Part shown: positions 10,401 to 25,680 of the stretch, piece by piece
Layout: each line of letters starts with the position of its first letter
Numbering within the stretch: position 1 is the first letter of the stretch
DNA from: Lepidurus packardi
Lineage: Eukaryota > Arthropoda > Branchiopoda > Notostraca > Triopsidae
NCBI GenBank assembly: GCA_023053545.1
Contig: JAKZAN010000039.1
Location: forward strand, 325,001 to 389,000
Reading direction: 5' to 3'
Length of the DNA: 64,000 bases
Program-made: the position numbers and the translations under genes
The notes under the pieces: model-generated
What the model saw: only the letters and a program-made list of their open reading frames with translations
Database searches by the model: none
Told to the model about the DNA's origin: nothing

Positions 10401-12120
10401 GAATTAATTCCTTACGGACTGAATTAACTCCTTACGGACTGAATTAATTCCTTACGGACTGAATTAATACCTTACGGACTGAATTAATTCCTTACGGACT
10501 GAATTAATTCCTTACTGACTGAATTAATTCCTTACGGACTAAATTAATTCCTTACGAACTGAATTAATTCCTTACGGACTGAATTAATTCCTTACGGACT
10601 GAATTAATTCCTTACAGAAGGAATTATTTCCTTAAGGACTGAATTAATTCTTTATGATTGATTGAATTCCTTTCTAACTGAAAAAATTCCTTACGGACTG
10701 AATTAATTCCTTAATTAATTCCTTACGGACTGAATTAATTTCATACGGACTGAATTAATTCATTACGGACTTAATTAATCCATTACGGACTGAATTAATT
10801 CCTTACGGACTTAATTAATTCCTTACGGACTGAATTAATTCCTTACGGACTGAATTAATTCCTTACGGACTGAATTAGTTCCTTACGGACTGAATTAATT
10901 CTTTAGGATTGATTGAATTCCTTTCTTACTGAATTAATTCCTTACGGACTGAATGAATTCCTTACGGACTGAATTAATTTCATACGGACTGAATTAATAC
11001 CTTACGGACTGAATTAAATCCTTACGGACTGAATTAATACCTTACGGACTGAATTAAATCCTTACAGACTGAATTAATTCCTTACGGACTGAACTAATTC
11101 CTTAATTCCTTAATTAATTCCTTACGGACTGAATTAATTTCATCCGGACTGAATTAATTCATTACGCACTTAATTCTTCCATTACGGACTGAATTAATTC
11201 CTTAAGGACTGTATTAATTCCTTACGGACTGAATTAATACCTTACGGACTGAATTAAATCCTTACGGACTGAATTAATTCCTTACGGACTGAATTAATAC
11301 CTTACGGACTGAATTAAATCCTTACAGACTGAATTAATTCCTTACGGACTGAATTAATTCCTTACGTACTGAACTTATTGCTTACGGACTGAATTAATTC
11401 CTTACGGACTGAATTAATTCCTTAATTAATTCCTTACGGACTGAATTAATTTCATACGGACTGAATTAATTCATTACGGACTTAATTAATCGATTACAGA
11501 CTGAATTAATTCCTTACGTACTGAACTTATTCCTTACGGACTGAATTAATTCCTTACGGACTGAATTAATACCTTACGTACTGAAATAATTCCTTACGGA
11601 CTGAATTAATTCCTTACTAACTGAATTAATTCCTTACGGACTGAATTAATTCCTTAATTAATTCCTTACGGACTGAATTAGTTTCATACGGACTGAATTA
11701 ATTCATTACGGACTTAATTAATCGATTACAGACTGAATTAATTCCTTACGTACTGAACTTATTCCTTACGGACTGAATTAATTCCTTACGGACTGAATTA
11801 ACTCCTTACGGACTGAATTAATTCCTTACTGACTGAATTAATTCCTTACGGACTGAATTAATTCCTTACGGACTGAATTAATTCCTTACGGACTGAATTA
11901 ATTCCTTACGGACTTAATTAATTCCTTACGGACTGAATAAATTCCTTACGAACTGAATTAATTCCGTACGGATTTTATTAATTTCTTACGGACTGAATTA
12001 ATTCATTACGGACTTAATTAATCCATTACGGACTGAATTATTCCCTTACGTACTGAAGTTATTCCTTACGGACTGAATTAATTCCTTACGGACTGAATTA
12101 ATTCCTTACGGACTGAATTA
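10401..12120 (+). repeat. Relative of the 1.66-kb HOR with a ~430-bp local duplication
   Basis: A marker pair at 10,219 recurs at 10,650 (here CTTTATGATTG, one substitution), which indicates a ~430-bp local duplication that includes the TTACAGAAGG monomer (near 10,196 and 10,615). From about 10,690 to 11,640 the string follows the 1.66-kb HOR (compare 1,750-2,670): marker at 10,901, CCTTAATTCCTTAATTAA near 11,101, CGCACTTAATTCTTCC near 11,165, and AACTTATTGC near 11,384. From 11,650 to 12,120 it returns to near-consensus monomers with a TCCGTACGG palindrome near 11,964. No other structure is visible. Confidence 0.75.
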
Positions 12121-12325
12121 ATTCCTCAATTCCTTAATTAAATCCTTACAGACTGAATGAATTCCTTATGGACTGAATTAATTCCTTACTTACTTAATTA
12201 ATCGTTTACGGACTGAATTAATTCCTTACGGACTGAATTAATTCCTTACTGACTGAATTAATTCCTTACGGACTGAATTAATTCCTTACGGACTGAATAA
12301 ATTCCTTACGGACTGAATTAATTCC

Positions 12326-13645
12326 TCAATTCCTTAATTAATTCCTTACGGACTGAATTAATTTCATCCGGACTGAATTAATTCATTACGCACTTAATTA
12401 ATCCATTACGGACTGAATTATTTCCTTACGTATTGAAGTTATTCCTTACGGACTGAATTAATTCCTTACGGACTGAATTAATTCCTTACGGACTGAATTA
12501 ATTCTTTACGGACTGAATTAATACCTTACGGACTGAATTAAATCCTTACGGACTGAATTAATTCCTTCCGGACTTAATTAATTCCTTACGGACTGAATTA
12601 ATTCCTTACGGACTTAATTAATTCCTTACGGTCTGAATTAATTCCGTACGGATTTTATTAATTCCTTACGGACTGAATTACTTCCTTACGGACTGAATAA
12701 ATTAATTACAGACTTAATTAAATCCTTACAGACTGAATGAATTCCTTATGGACTGAATTAATTCCTTACGGACTTAATTAATCGTTTACGGACTGAATTA
12801 ATTCCTTACGGACTGAATTAATTCCTTACTGACTGAATTAATTCCTTACGGACTGAATTAATTCCTTACGGACTGAATTAATTCCTTACGGACTGAATTA
12901 ATTCCTCAATTCCTTAATTAATTCCTTACGGACTGAATTAATTTCATCCGGACTGAATTAATTCATTACGCACTTAATTAATCCATTACGGACTGAATTA
13001 TTTCCTTACGTATTGAAGTTATTCCTTACGGACTGAATTAATTCCTTACGGACTGAATTAATTCCTTACGGACTGAATTAATTCTTTACGGACTGAATTA
13101 ATACCTTACGGACTGAATTAAATCCTTACGGACTGAATTAATTCCTTACGGACTTAATTAATTCCTTACGGACTGAATTAATTCATTACGGACTGAATTA
13201 ATTCCTTACGGACTGAATTAATTCCTTACGGACCTAATTAATTCCTTACGGACGGAATTAATTCTTTACGGACTTAATTAATTCCTTACGAACTTAATTA
13301 ATTCCTTACGTACTTAATTTATTCCGTACGGATTTAATTAATTCCTTACGGACTGAATTAATTCCTTACGGACTGAATTAATTCATTACGGATTTTATTA
13401 ATTCCTTACGGACTGAATTACTTCCTTACGGACTGAATTAATTAATTACAGACTTAATTAAATCCTTACAGACTGAATGAATTCCTTATGGACTGAATTA
13501 ATTCCTTACGGACTTAATTAATCGTTTACGGACTGAATTAATTCCTTACGGACTGAATTAATTCCTTACTGACTGAATTAATTCCTTACGGACTGAATTA
13601 ATTCCTTACGGACTGAATTAATTCCTTACGGACTGAATTAATTCC
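12326..13645 (+). repeat. 1,320-bp HOR made of 580- and 740-bp subunits
   Basis: The rare monomer CCTCAATTCC marks subunit starts at about 12,126, 12,326, 12,906 and 13,646, spaced 200, 580 and 740 bp. TTTCATCCGG repeats at 12,362 and 12,942 (580). The private variant CCTTCCGGACTT occurs at about 12,564 and 13,884 (1,320 = 580 + 740) but not in the middle subunit, which has CCTTACGG there. Alternation of two subunit types is the usual sign of a two-part HOR. All spacings are multiples of 20. Confidence 0.82.
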
Positions 13646-14169
13646 TCAATTCCTTAATTAATTCCTTACGGACTGAATTAATTTCATCCGGACTGAATTA
13701 ATTCATTACGCACTTAATTAATCCATTACGGACTGAATTATTTCCTTACGTATTGAAGTTATTCCTTACGGACTGAATTAATTCCTTACGGACTGAATTA
13801 ATTCCTTACGGACTGAATTAATTCTTTACGGACTGAATTAATACCTTACGGACTGAATTAAATCCTTACGGACTGAATTAATTCCTTCCGGACTTAATTA
13901 ATTCCTTACGGACTGAATTAATTCCTTACGGACTTAATTAATTCCTTACGGACTGAATTAATTCCTTACGGACCTAATTAATTCCTTACGGACGGAATTA
14001 ATTCTTTACGGACTTAATTAATTCCTTACGAACTTAATTAATTCCTTACGTACTTAATTAATTCCGTACGGATTTAATTAATTCCTTACGGACTGAATTA
14101 ATTCCTTACGGACTGAATTAATTCATTACGGACTGAATTTATTCCTTACGGACTGAACTATTTCCTTAC

Positions 14170-17100
14170 GGACTGAATTAATTCTTTAGGATTGATAGAA
14201 TTCCTTTCTTACTGAAAAAATTCCTTACGGACAGAATTAATTTCTTAATTAATTCCTTACGGACTGAATTAATTTCATACGGACTGAATTAATTCATTAC
14301 GGACTGTATTAATCCATTACGGACTGAAATAATTCCTTACGGAATTAATTAATTCCTTACGGACTGAATTAATTCCTTACGGACTGAATTAATTCCTTAC
14401 GGACTGAATTAGTTCCTTACGGACTGAATTAATTCTTTAGGATTGATTGAATTCCTTTCTTACTGAATTAATTCCTTACGGACTGAATGAATTCCTTACG
14501 GACTGAATTAATTTCATACGGACTGAATTAATACCTTACGGACTGAATTAATTTCATCCGGACTGAATTAATTCATTAAGCACTTAATTAATCCATTACG
14601 GACTGAATTATTTCCTTACGTATTGAAGTTATTCCTTACGGACTGAATTAATACCTTACGGACTGAATTAAATCCTTACGGACTGAATTAATTCCTTACG
14701 GACTTAATTAATTCCTTACGGTCTGAATTAATTCATTACGGACTGAATTAATTCCTTACGGACTGAATTAATTCCTTACGGACCTAATTAATTCCTTACG
14801 GACGGAATTAATTCCTTACGAACTTAATTAATTCCTTACGTACTTAATTTATTCCTTACGGTCTGAATTAATTCCGTACGGATTTAATTAATTCCTTACG
14901 GACTGAATTAATTCCTTACGGACTGAATTAATTCATTATGGACTTAATTAATTCCGTAAGGAATGAATGAATTAATTACGGACTGGAATAATTCCTTACG
15001 GACTAAATTAATTCCTTACGAACTGAATTAATTCCTTACGGACTGAATTAATTCCTTACGGACTGAATTAATTCCTTACAGAAGGAATTATTTCCTTAAG
15101 GACTGAATTAATTCTTTAGGATTGATTGAATTCCTTTCTAACTGAAAAAATTCCTTACGGACTGAATTAATTCCTTAATTAATTCCTTACGGACTGAATT
15201 AATTTCATACGGACTGAATTAATTCATTACGGACTTAATTAATCGATTACAGACTGAATTAATTCCTTACGTACCTAACTTATTCCTTACGGACTGAATT
15301 AATTCCTTACGGACTGAATTAACTCCTTACGGACTGAATTAATTCCTTACGGACTGAATTAATACCTTACGGACTGAATTAATTCCTTACGGACTGAATT
15401 AATTCCTTACTGACTGAATTAATTCCTTACGGACTGAATTAATTCCTTACGGACTGAATTAATTCCTTACGGACTGAATTAATTCCTTTCGGACTGAATT
15501 AATTCCTTACGGACTGAATTAATTCCTTACGGACTTAATTAATTCCTTACGTACTTAATTAATTCCTTACGGTCTGAATTAATTCCGTACGGATTTTATT
15601 AATTCCTTACGGACTGAATTAATTCCTTACGAACTGAATTATTTCCTTACGGACTGAATTAATTCCTTACGGACTGAATTATATCCTTACGGACTGAATT
15701 ACTTCCTTACGGACTGAATTAATTAATTACAGACTTAATTAAATCCTTACAGACTGAATGAATTCCTTATGGACTGAATTAATTCCTTACGGACTTAATT
15801 AATCGTTTACGGACTGAATTAATTCCTTACGGACTGAATTAATTCCTTACTGACTGAATTAATTTTTTACGGACTGAATTAATTCCTTACGCACTGAATT
15901 AATTCCTTACGGACTGAATTAATTCCTCAATTCCTTAATTAATTCCTTACGGACTGAATTAATTTCATCCGGACTGAATTAATTCATTACTGACTGAATT
16001 AATTCCTTACTGACTGAATTAATTCCTTACTGACTGAATTAATTCCTTACGGACTGAATTAATTCCTTACGGACTGAATTAATTCCTTACGGTCTGAATT
16101 AATTCCGTACGGATTTTATTTCCTTACGGACTGAATTAATTCATTACGGACTTAATTAATCCATTACGGACTGAATTATTTCCTTACGTACTGAAGTTAT
16201 TCCTTACGGACTGAATTGATTCATTACGGACTTAATTAAATCCTTACAGACTAAATTAATTCCTTATGGACTTAATTAATTCCGTAAGGAATGAATGAAT
16301 TAATTACGGACTGAAATAATTCCTTACGGACTGAATTAATTCATTACGTACTGAACTTATTCCTTACGGACTGAATTAATTCCCTACGGACTGAATTAAT
16401 TCCTTACGGACTGAATTAAATCCTTACGGACTGAAATATTTCCTTACGGACTGAATTAATTCTTTAGGATTGATTGAATTCGTTTCTTACTGAATTAATT
16501 CCTTACGGACTGAAATAATTCCTTACTGACTGAATTAATTCCTTACGGACTGAATTAATTCCTTACGGACTGAATTAATTCCTTACTGACTGAATTAATT
16601 CCTTACTGACTGAATTAATTCCTTACTGACTGAATTAATTCCTTACGGACTGAATTAGTTCCTTACGGTCTGAATTAATTCCGTACGGATTTTATTAATT
16701 CCTTACGGACTGAATTAATTCATTACGGACTTAATTAATCCATTACTAACTGAATTAATTCATTACGGACTGAATTAATTCCTTACGTACTGAACTTGTT
16801 CCTTACGGACTGAATTAATTCCCTACGGACTGAATTAATTCCTTACGGACTGAATTAATTCCTTACGGACTGAAATATTTCCTTACGGACTGAATTAATT
16901 CTTTAGGATTGATTGAATTCGTTTCTTACTGAATTAATTCCTTACGGACTGAAATAATTCCTTACTGACTGAATTAATTCCTTACGGATTTTATTAATTC
17001 TTTACGGACTGAATTAATTCATTACGGACTTAATTAATCCATTACGGACTGAATTAATTAATTACGGACTGAATTAATTCCTTACGGACTGAATTAATTC

Positions 17101-18316
17101 CTTACGGATTGAATTAATACCTTACGGACTGAATTAAATCCTTAAGGACTGAATTAATTCCTTACGGACTGAATTAATTCCATACGGACTGAATTAATTC
17201 CTTACGGACTGAATTTATTCCTTACTGACTGAATTAATTCCTTACTGACTGAATTAATTCCTTACGGATTTTATTAATTCTTTACGGACTGAATTAATTA
17301 ATTACGGACTTAATTAATCCATTACGGACTGAATTAATTCCTTACGGACTGAATTAATTCCTTACGGACTGAATTAATTCCTTACGGACTGAATTAATAC
17401 CTTACGGACTGAATTAAATCCTTAAGGACTGAATTAATTCCTTACGGACTGAATTAATTCCTTACGGACTGAATTAATTCCTTAATTAATTCCTTACGGA
17501 CTGAATTAATTTCATACGGACTGAATTAATTCCTTACGTACTGAACTTATTCCTTACGGACTGAATTAATTCCTTACGGACTGAATTAATTCCTTACGGA
17601 CCGAATTAATTCCTTACGGACTGAATTAATTCCCTACGGACTGAATTAATTCCTTACGGACTGAATTAAATCCTTACGGACTGAAATATTTCCTTACGGA
17701 CTGAATTAATTCTTTAGGATTGATTGAATTCGTTTCTTACTGAATTAATTCCTTACGGACTGAATTAATTCCTTACTGACTGAATTAATTCCTTACTGAC
17801 TGAATTAATTCCTTACTGACTGAATTAATTCCTTACGGACTGAATTAATTCCTTACGGACTGAATTAATTCCTTACGGTCTGAATTAATTCCGTACGGAT
17901 TTTATTAATTCCTTACGGACTGAATTAATTCATTACGGACTTAATTAATCCATTACGGACTGAATTATTTCCTTACGTACTGAAGTTATTCCTTACGGAC
18001 TGAATTGATTCATTACGGACTGAATTACTTCCTTACTGACTGAATTAATTCCTTATGGACTTAATTAATTCCGTAAGGAATGAATGAATTAATTACGGAC
18101 TGAAATAATTCCTTACGGACTGAATTAATTCATTACGGACTGAATTAATTCCTTACGTACTGAACTTATTCCTTACGGACTGAATTAATTCCCTACGGAC
18201 TGAATTAATTCCTTACGGACTGAATTAATTCCTTACGGACTGAATTAATTCCTTACGGACTGAATTAATTCATTACGGACTGAATTTATTCCTTACGGAC
18301 TGAACTATTTCCTTAC
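14170..18316 (+). repeat. ~4.15-kb HOR, copy A (contains L block copy 2)
   Basis: Repeats to the right at +4,147 (markers 14,184/18,331 and 14,435/18,582), then +3,947 (marker 15,114/19,061; CCTTTCGG at ~15,485/19,432), then +3,950 (16,462/20,412 and 16,901/20,851), +3,890 (17,712/21,602), and finally +4,389 (CTGAATTGATTC near 18,000/22,389). Each step is a multiple of 20 except +3, -1 remnants from known short indels. Near 16,119 the palindrome monomer has a 3-bp loss (GGATTTTATTTCC). The stretch 15.9-17.9 kb is rich in TTACTGACTG monomers. Confidence 0.85.
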
Positions 18317-21300
18317 GGACTGAATTAATTCTTTAGGATTGATAGAATTCCTTTCTTACTGAAAAAATTCCTTACGGACAGAATTAATTTCTTAATTAAT
18401 TCCTTACGGACTGAATTAATTTCATACGGACTGAATTAATTCATTACGGACTGTATTAATCCATTACGGACTGAATTAATTCCTTACGGAATTAATTAAT
18501 TCCTTACGGACTGAATTAATTCCTTACGGACTGAATTAATTCCTTACGGACTGAATTAGTTCCTTACGGACTGAATTAATTCTTTAGGATTGATTGAATT
18601 CCTTTCTTACTGAATTAATTCCTTACGGACTGAATGAATTCCTTACGGACTGAATTAATTTCATACGGACTGAATTAATACCTTACGGACTGAATTAATT
18701 CCTTACGGACTGAATTAATTCCTTACGGACTTAATTAATTCCTTACGGTCTGAATTAATTCATTACGGACTGAATTAATTCCTTACGGACAGAATTAATT
18801 CCTTACGGACCTAATTAATTCCTTACGGACGGAATTAATTCCTTACGAACTTAATTAATTCCTTACGTACTTAATTAATTCCTTACGGTCTGAATTAATT
18901 CCGTACGGATTTAATTAATTCCTTACGGACTGAATTAATTCCTTACGGACTAAATTAATTCCTTACGAACTGAATTAATTCCTTACGGACTGAATTAATT
19001 CCTTACGGACTGAATTAATTCCTTACAGAAGGAATTATTTCCTTAAGGACTGAATTAATTCTTTAGGATTGATTGAATTCCTTTCTAACTGAAAAAATTC
19101 CTTACGGACTGAATTAATTCCTTAATTAATTCCTTACGGACTGAATTAATTTCATACGGACTGAATTAATTCATTACGGACTTAATTAATCGATTACAGA
19201 CTGAATTAATTCCTTACGTACCTAACTTATTCCTTACGGACTGAATTAATTCCTTACGGACTGAATTAACTCCTTACGGACTGAATTAATTCCTTACGGA
19301 CTGAATTAATACCTTACGGACTGAATTAATTCCTTACGGACTGAATTAATTCCTTACTGACTGAATTAATTCCTTACGGACTGAATTAATTCCTTACGGA
19401 CTGAATTAATTCCTTACGGACTGAATTAATTCCTTTCGGACTGAATTAATTCCTTACGGACTGAATTAATTCCTTACGGACTTAATTAATTCCTTACGTA
19501 CTTAATTAATTCCTTACGGTCTGAATTAATTCCGTACGGATTTTATTAATTCCTTACGGACTGAATTAATTCCTTACGAACTGAATTATTTCCTTACGGA
19601 CTGAATTAATTCCTTACGGACTGAATTATATCCTTACGGACTGAATTACTTCCTTACGGACTGAATTAATTAATTACAGACTTAATTAAATCCTTACAGA
19701 CTGAATGAATTCCTTATGGACTGAATTAATTCCTTACGGACTTAATTAATCGTTTACGGACTGAATTAATTCCTTACGGACTGAATTAATTCCTTACTGA
19801 CTGAATTAATTCCTTACGGACTGAATTAATTCCTTACGCACTGAATTATTTCCTTACGGACTGAATTAATTCCTTACGGACTGAATTATATCCTTACGGA
19901 CTGAATTACTTCCTTACGGACTGAATTAATTAATTACAGACTTAATTAAATCCTTACAGACTGAATGAATTCCTTATGGACTGAATTAATTCCTTACGGA
20001 CTTAATTAATCGTTTACGGACTGAATTAATTCCTTACGGACTGAATTAATTCCTTACTGACTGAATTAATTCCTTACGGACTGAATTAATTCATTACGGA
20101 CTTAATTAATCCATTACGGACTGAATTATTTCCTTACGTACTGAAGTTATTCCTTACGGACTGAATTGATTCATTACGGACTTAATTAAATCCTTACAGA
20201 CTAAATTAATTCCTTATGGACTTAATTAATTCCGTAAGGAATGAATGAATTAATTACGGACTGAAATAATTCCTTACGGACTGAATTAATTCATTACGTA
20301 CTGAACTTATTCCTTACGGACTGAATTAATTCCCTACGGACTGAATTAATTCCTTACGGACTGAATTAAATCCTTACGGACTGAAATATTTCCTTACGGA
20401 CTGAATTAATTCTTTAGGATTGATTGAATTCGTTTCTTACTGAATTAATTCCTTACGGACTGAAATAATTCCTTACTGACTGAATTAATTCCTTACGGAC
20501 TGAATTAATTCCTTACGGACTGAATTAATTCCTTACTGACTGAATTAATTCCTTACTGACTGAATTAATTCCTTACGGACTGAATTAATTCCTTACGGAC
20601 TGAATTAGTTCCTTACGGTCTGAATTAATTCCGTACGGATTTTATTAATTCCTTACGGACTGAATTAATTCATTACGGACTTAATTAATCCATTACTAAC
20701 TGAATTAATTCATTACGGACTGAATTAATTCCTTACGTACTGAACTTGTTCCTTACGGACTGAATTAATTCCCTACGGACTGAATTAATTCCTTACGGAC
20801 TGAATTAATTCCTTACGGACTGAAATATTTCCTTACGGACTGAATTAATTCTTTAGGATTGATTGAATTCGTTTCTTACTGAATTAATTCCTTACGGACT
20901 GAAATAATTCCTTACTGACTGAATTAATTCCTTACGGATTTTATTAATTCTTTACGGACTGAATTAATTCATTACGGACTTAATTAATCCATTACGGACT
21001 GAATTAATTAATTACGGACTGAATTAATTCCTTACGGACTGAATTAATTCCTTACGGATTGAATTAATACCTTACGGACTGAATTAAATCCTTAAGGACT
21101 GAATTAATTCCTTACGGACTGAATTAATTCCTTACGGACTGAATTAATTCCTTACGGACTGAATTTATTCCTTACTGACTGAATTAATTCCTTACTGACT
21201 GAATTAATTCCTTACGGATTTTATTAATTCTTTACGGACTGAATTAATTCATTACGGACTTAATTAATCCATTACGGACTGAATTAATTCCTTACGGACT

Positions 21301-22600
21301 GAATTAATTCCTTACGGACTGAATTAATTCCTTACGGACTGAATTAATACCTTACGGACTGAATTAAATCCTTAAGGACTGAATTAATTCCTTACGGACT
21401 GAATTAATTCCTTACGGACTGAATTAATTCCTTAATTAATTCCTTACGGACTGAATTAATTTCATACGGACTGAATTAATTCCTTACGGACCGAATTAAT
21501 TCCTTACGGACTGAATTAATTCCCTACGGACTGAATTAATTCCTTACGGACTGAATTAAATCCTTACGGACTGAAATATTTCCTTACGGACTGAATTAAT
21601 TCTTTAGGATTGATTGAATTCGTTTCTTACTGAATTAATTCCTTACGGACTGAATTAATTCCTTACGGACTGAATTAATTCCTTACGGACTGAATTAATT
21701 CCTTACGGACTGAATTAATTCCTTACTGACTGAATTAATTCCTTACGGACTGAATTAATTCCTTACTGACTGAATTAATTCCTTACTGACTGAATTAATT
21801 CCTTAGGGACTGAAATAATTCCTTACGGACTGAATAAATTCCTTACGGTCTGAATTAATTCCTTACGGACTGAATGAATTCCTTACGGACTGAATTAATT
21901 TCATACGGACTGAACTAATTCATTACGGACTTAATTAATCCATTACGGACTGAATTAATTTATTACGGACTGAATTAATTCCTTACGTACTGAACTTATT
22001 CCTTACGGACTGAATTAATTCCCTCCGGACTGAATTAATTCCTTACGGACTGAATTAATTCCTTACGGACTGAAATATTTCCTTACGGACTGAATTAATT
22101 CTTTAGGATTGATTGAATTCGTTTCTTACTGAATTAATTCCTTACGGACTGAATTAATTCCTTACTGACTGAATTAATTCCTTACTGACTGAATTAATTC
22201 CTTACTGACTGAATTAATTCCTTACGGACTGAATTAATTCCTTACGGACTGAATTAATTCCTTACGGTCTGAATTAATTCCGTACGGATTTTATTAATTC
22301 CTTACGGACTGAATTAATTCATTACGGACTTAATTAATCCATTACGGACTGAATTATTTCCTTACGTACTGAAGTTATTCCTTACGGACTGAATTGATTC
22401 ATTACGGACTGAATTACTTCCTTACTGACTGAATTAATTCCTTATGGACTTAATTAATTCCGTAAGGAATGAATGAATTAATTACGGACTGAAATAATTC
22501 CTTACGGACTGAATTAATTCATTACGGACTGAATTAATTCCTTACGTACTGAACTTATTCCTTACGGACTGAATTAATTCCCTACGGACTGAATTAATTC
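18317..22600 (+). repeat. ~4.3-kb HOR, copy B, with internal deletion and duplication
   Basis: Second copy of the preceding unit. It lacks ten monomers present in copy A between about 14,540 and 14,740 (the TTTCATCCGG...AAGCACTT...GAAGTTATT module), which explains the 200-bp offset drop. It carries a 499-bp internal duplication: the segment around marker 17,712 of copy A is present twice, around 21,602 and 22,101. It also repeats a short module (GAATTATATCC, GAATTACTTCC, TTAATTACAG) near 19,624 and 19,887. Net result is a copy of similar length but different architecture. Confidence 0.83.
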
Positions 22601-25600
22601 CTTACGGACTGAATTAATTCCTTACGGACTGAATTAATTCCTTACGGACTGAATTAATTCCTTACGGACTGAATTAATTCCTTACGGACTGAATTAATTC
22701 CTTACGGACTGAATTAATTCCTTACGGACTTAATTAATTCCTTACGGACTGAATTAATTCCTTACGGACTTAATTAATTCCTTACGGACTTAATTAATTC
22801 CTTTCTTACTGAATTAATTCCTTACGGACTGAATGAATTCCTTACGGACTGAATTAATTTCATACGGACTGAATTAATTCATTACGGACTTAATTAATCC
22901 ATTACGGACTGAATTAATTCATTACGGACTGAATTAATTCCTTACTGACTGAATTAATTCCTTACTGACTGAATTAATTCCTTACGGACTGAATTAATTC
23001 CTTACGGACTGAATTAATTCCTTACGGTCTGAATTAATTCCGTACGGATTTTATTAATTCCTTACGGACTGAATTAATTCATTACGGACTTAATTAATCC
23101 ATTACGGACTGAATTAATTCCTTACGGACTGAATTAATTCCTTACGGACTGAATTAATACCTTACGGACTGAATTAAATCCTTTAGGACTGAATTAATTC
23201 CTTACGGACTGAATTAATTCCTTACGGACTGAATTAATTCCTTAATTAATTCCTTACGGACTGAATTAATTTCATACGGACTGAATTAATTCCTTACGTA
23301 CTGAACTTATTCCTTACGGACTGAATTAATTCCTTACGGACTGAATTGATTCCTTACGGACTGAATTAATTCCTTACGGACTGAATTAATACCTTATGGA
23401 CTGAATTAATACCTTACGGACTGAATTAATTCCTTACGGACTGAATTAATTCCTTACGGACTGAATTAATCCATTACGGACTGAATTATTTCCTTACGTA
23501 CTGAAGTTATTCCTTACGGACTGAATTGATTCATTATGGACTTAATTAAATCCTTACAGACTAAATTAATTCCTTATGGACTTAATTAATTCCGTAAGGA
23601 ATGAATGAATTAATTACGGACTGAAATAATTCCTTACGGACTGAATTAATTCCTTACGGACTGAATTAATTCCTTACGGACTGAATTAATTCCTTACGGA
23701 CTGAATTAATTCATTACGGACTTAATTAATCCATTACGGACTGAATTATTTCCTTACGTACTGAAGTTATTCCTTACGGACTGAATTGATTCATTATGGA
23801 CTTAATTAAATCCTTACAGACTAAATTAATTCCTTATGGACTTAATTAATTCCGTAAGGAATGAATGAATTAATTACGGACTGAAATAATTCCTTACGGA
23901 CTGAATTAATTCCTTACGGACTGAATTAATTCCTTACGGACTGAATTAATTCCTTACGGAATGAATTAATTCCTTACGAACTTAATTAATTCCTTACGGA
24001 CTGAATTAATTCCTTACGGACTTAATTAATTCCTTACGGACTTAATTAATTCCTTTCTTACTGAATTAATTCCTTACGGACTGAATGAATTCCTTACGGA
24101 CTGAATTAATTTCATACGGACTGAATTAATTCATTACGGACTTAATTAATCCATTACGGACTGAATTAATTCATTACGGACTGAAATAATTCCTTACGTA
24201 CTGAACTTATTCCTTACGGACTGAATTAATTCCTTACGGACTGAATTAATTCCTTACGGACTGAATTAATTCCGTACGGATTTTATTAATTCCTTACGGA
24301 CTGAATTAATTCATTACGGACTTAATTAATCCATTACGGACTGAATTAATTCCTTACGGACTGAATTAATTCCTTACGGACTGAATTAATACCTTACGGA
24401 CTGAATTAAATCCTTTAGGACTGACTTAATTCCTTACGGACTGAATTAATACCTTACGGACTGAATTAAATCCTTTAGGACTGACTTAATTCCTTACGGA
24501 CTGAATTAATTCCTTACGGACTGAATTAATTCCTTAATTAATTCCTTACGGACTGAATTAATTTCATACGGACTGAATTAATTCCTTACGTACTGAACTT
24601 ATTCCTTACGGACTGAATTAATTCCTTACGGACTGAATTGATTCCTTACGGACTGAATTAATTCCTTACGGACTGAATTAATACCTTATGGACTGAATTA
24701 ATACCTTACGGACTGAATTAATTCCTTACGGACTGAATTAATTCCTTACTGACTGAATTAATTCCTTACGGACTGAATTAATTCCTTACGGACTGAATTA
24801 ATTCCTTACTGACTGAATTAATTCCTTACTGACTGAATTAATTCCTTACGGACTGAATTAATTCCTTACGGACTGAATTAATTCCTTACGGTCTGAATGA
24901 ATTCCTTACGGACTGAATGAATTCCTTACGGACTGAATTAATTTCATACGGACTGAATTAATTCATTACGAACTTCATTAATCCATTACGGACTGAATTA
25001 ATTCATTACGGACTGAATTAATTCCTTACGTACTGAACTTATTCCTTACGGACTGAATTAATTCCCTCCGGACTGAATTAATTCCTTACGGACTGAATTA
25101 ATTCCTTACGGACTGAAATATTTCCTTACGGACTGAATTAATTCTTTAGGATTGATTGAATTCGTTTCTTACTGAATTAATTCCTTACGGACTGAAATAA
25201 TTCCTTACTGACTGAATTAATTGATTACGGACTGAATTAATTCCTTACGGACTGAATTAATTCCTTACGGTCTGAATTAATTCCGTACGGATTTTATTAA
25301 TTCCTTACGGACTGAATTAATTCATTACGGACTTAATTAATCCATTACGGACTGAATTATTTCCTTACGTACTGAAGTTATTCCTTACGGACTGAATTGA
25401 TTCATTATGGACTTAATTAAATCCTTACAGACTAAATTAATTCCTTATGGACTTAATTAATTCCGTAAGGAATGAATGAATTAATTACGGACTGAAATAA
25501 TTCCTTACGGACTGAATTAATTCCTTACGGACTGAATTAATTCCTTACGGACTGAATTAATTCCTTACGGACTGAATTAATTCCTTACGAACTTAATTAA

Positions 25601-25680
25601 TTCCTTACGGACTGAATTAATTCCTTACGGACTTAATTAATTCCTTACGGACTTAATTAATTACTTTATTACTGAATTAA
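22601..25680 (+). repeat. Marker-poor segment with repeated AGTTATT/GATTC modules
   Basis: No CTTTAGGATTG marker lies between 22,101 and 25,144. A near-perfect run of consensus monomers spans about 22,580-22,730. The module CCATTACGG, GAATTATTTCC, GAAGTTATTCC, GAATTGATTCATTATGG, TACAGACTAAATT, CCGTAAGGAATGAATG occurs near 23,470-23,620, again at 23,730-23,880 and at 25,340-25,490. A 60-bp local duplication of ACCTTACGG plus CCTTTAGGACTGACTT lies near 24,390-24,490. The last ~30 bp carry TTACTTTATTACTG (25,661), a private form of the usual CCTTTCTTACTG. Confidence 0.75.
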
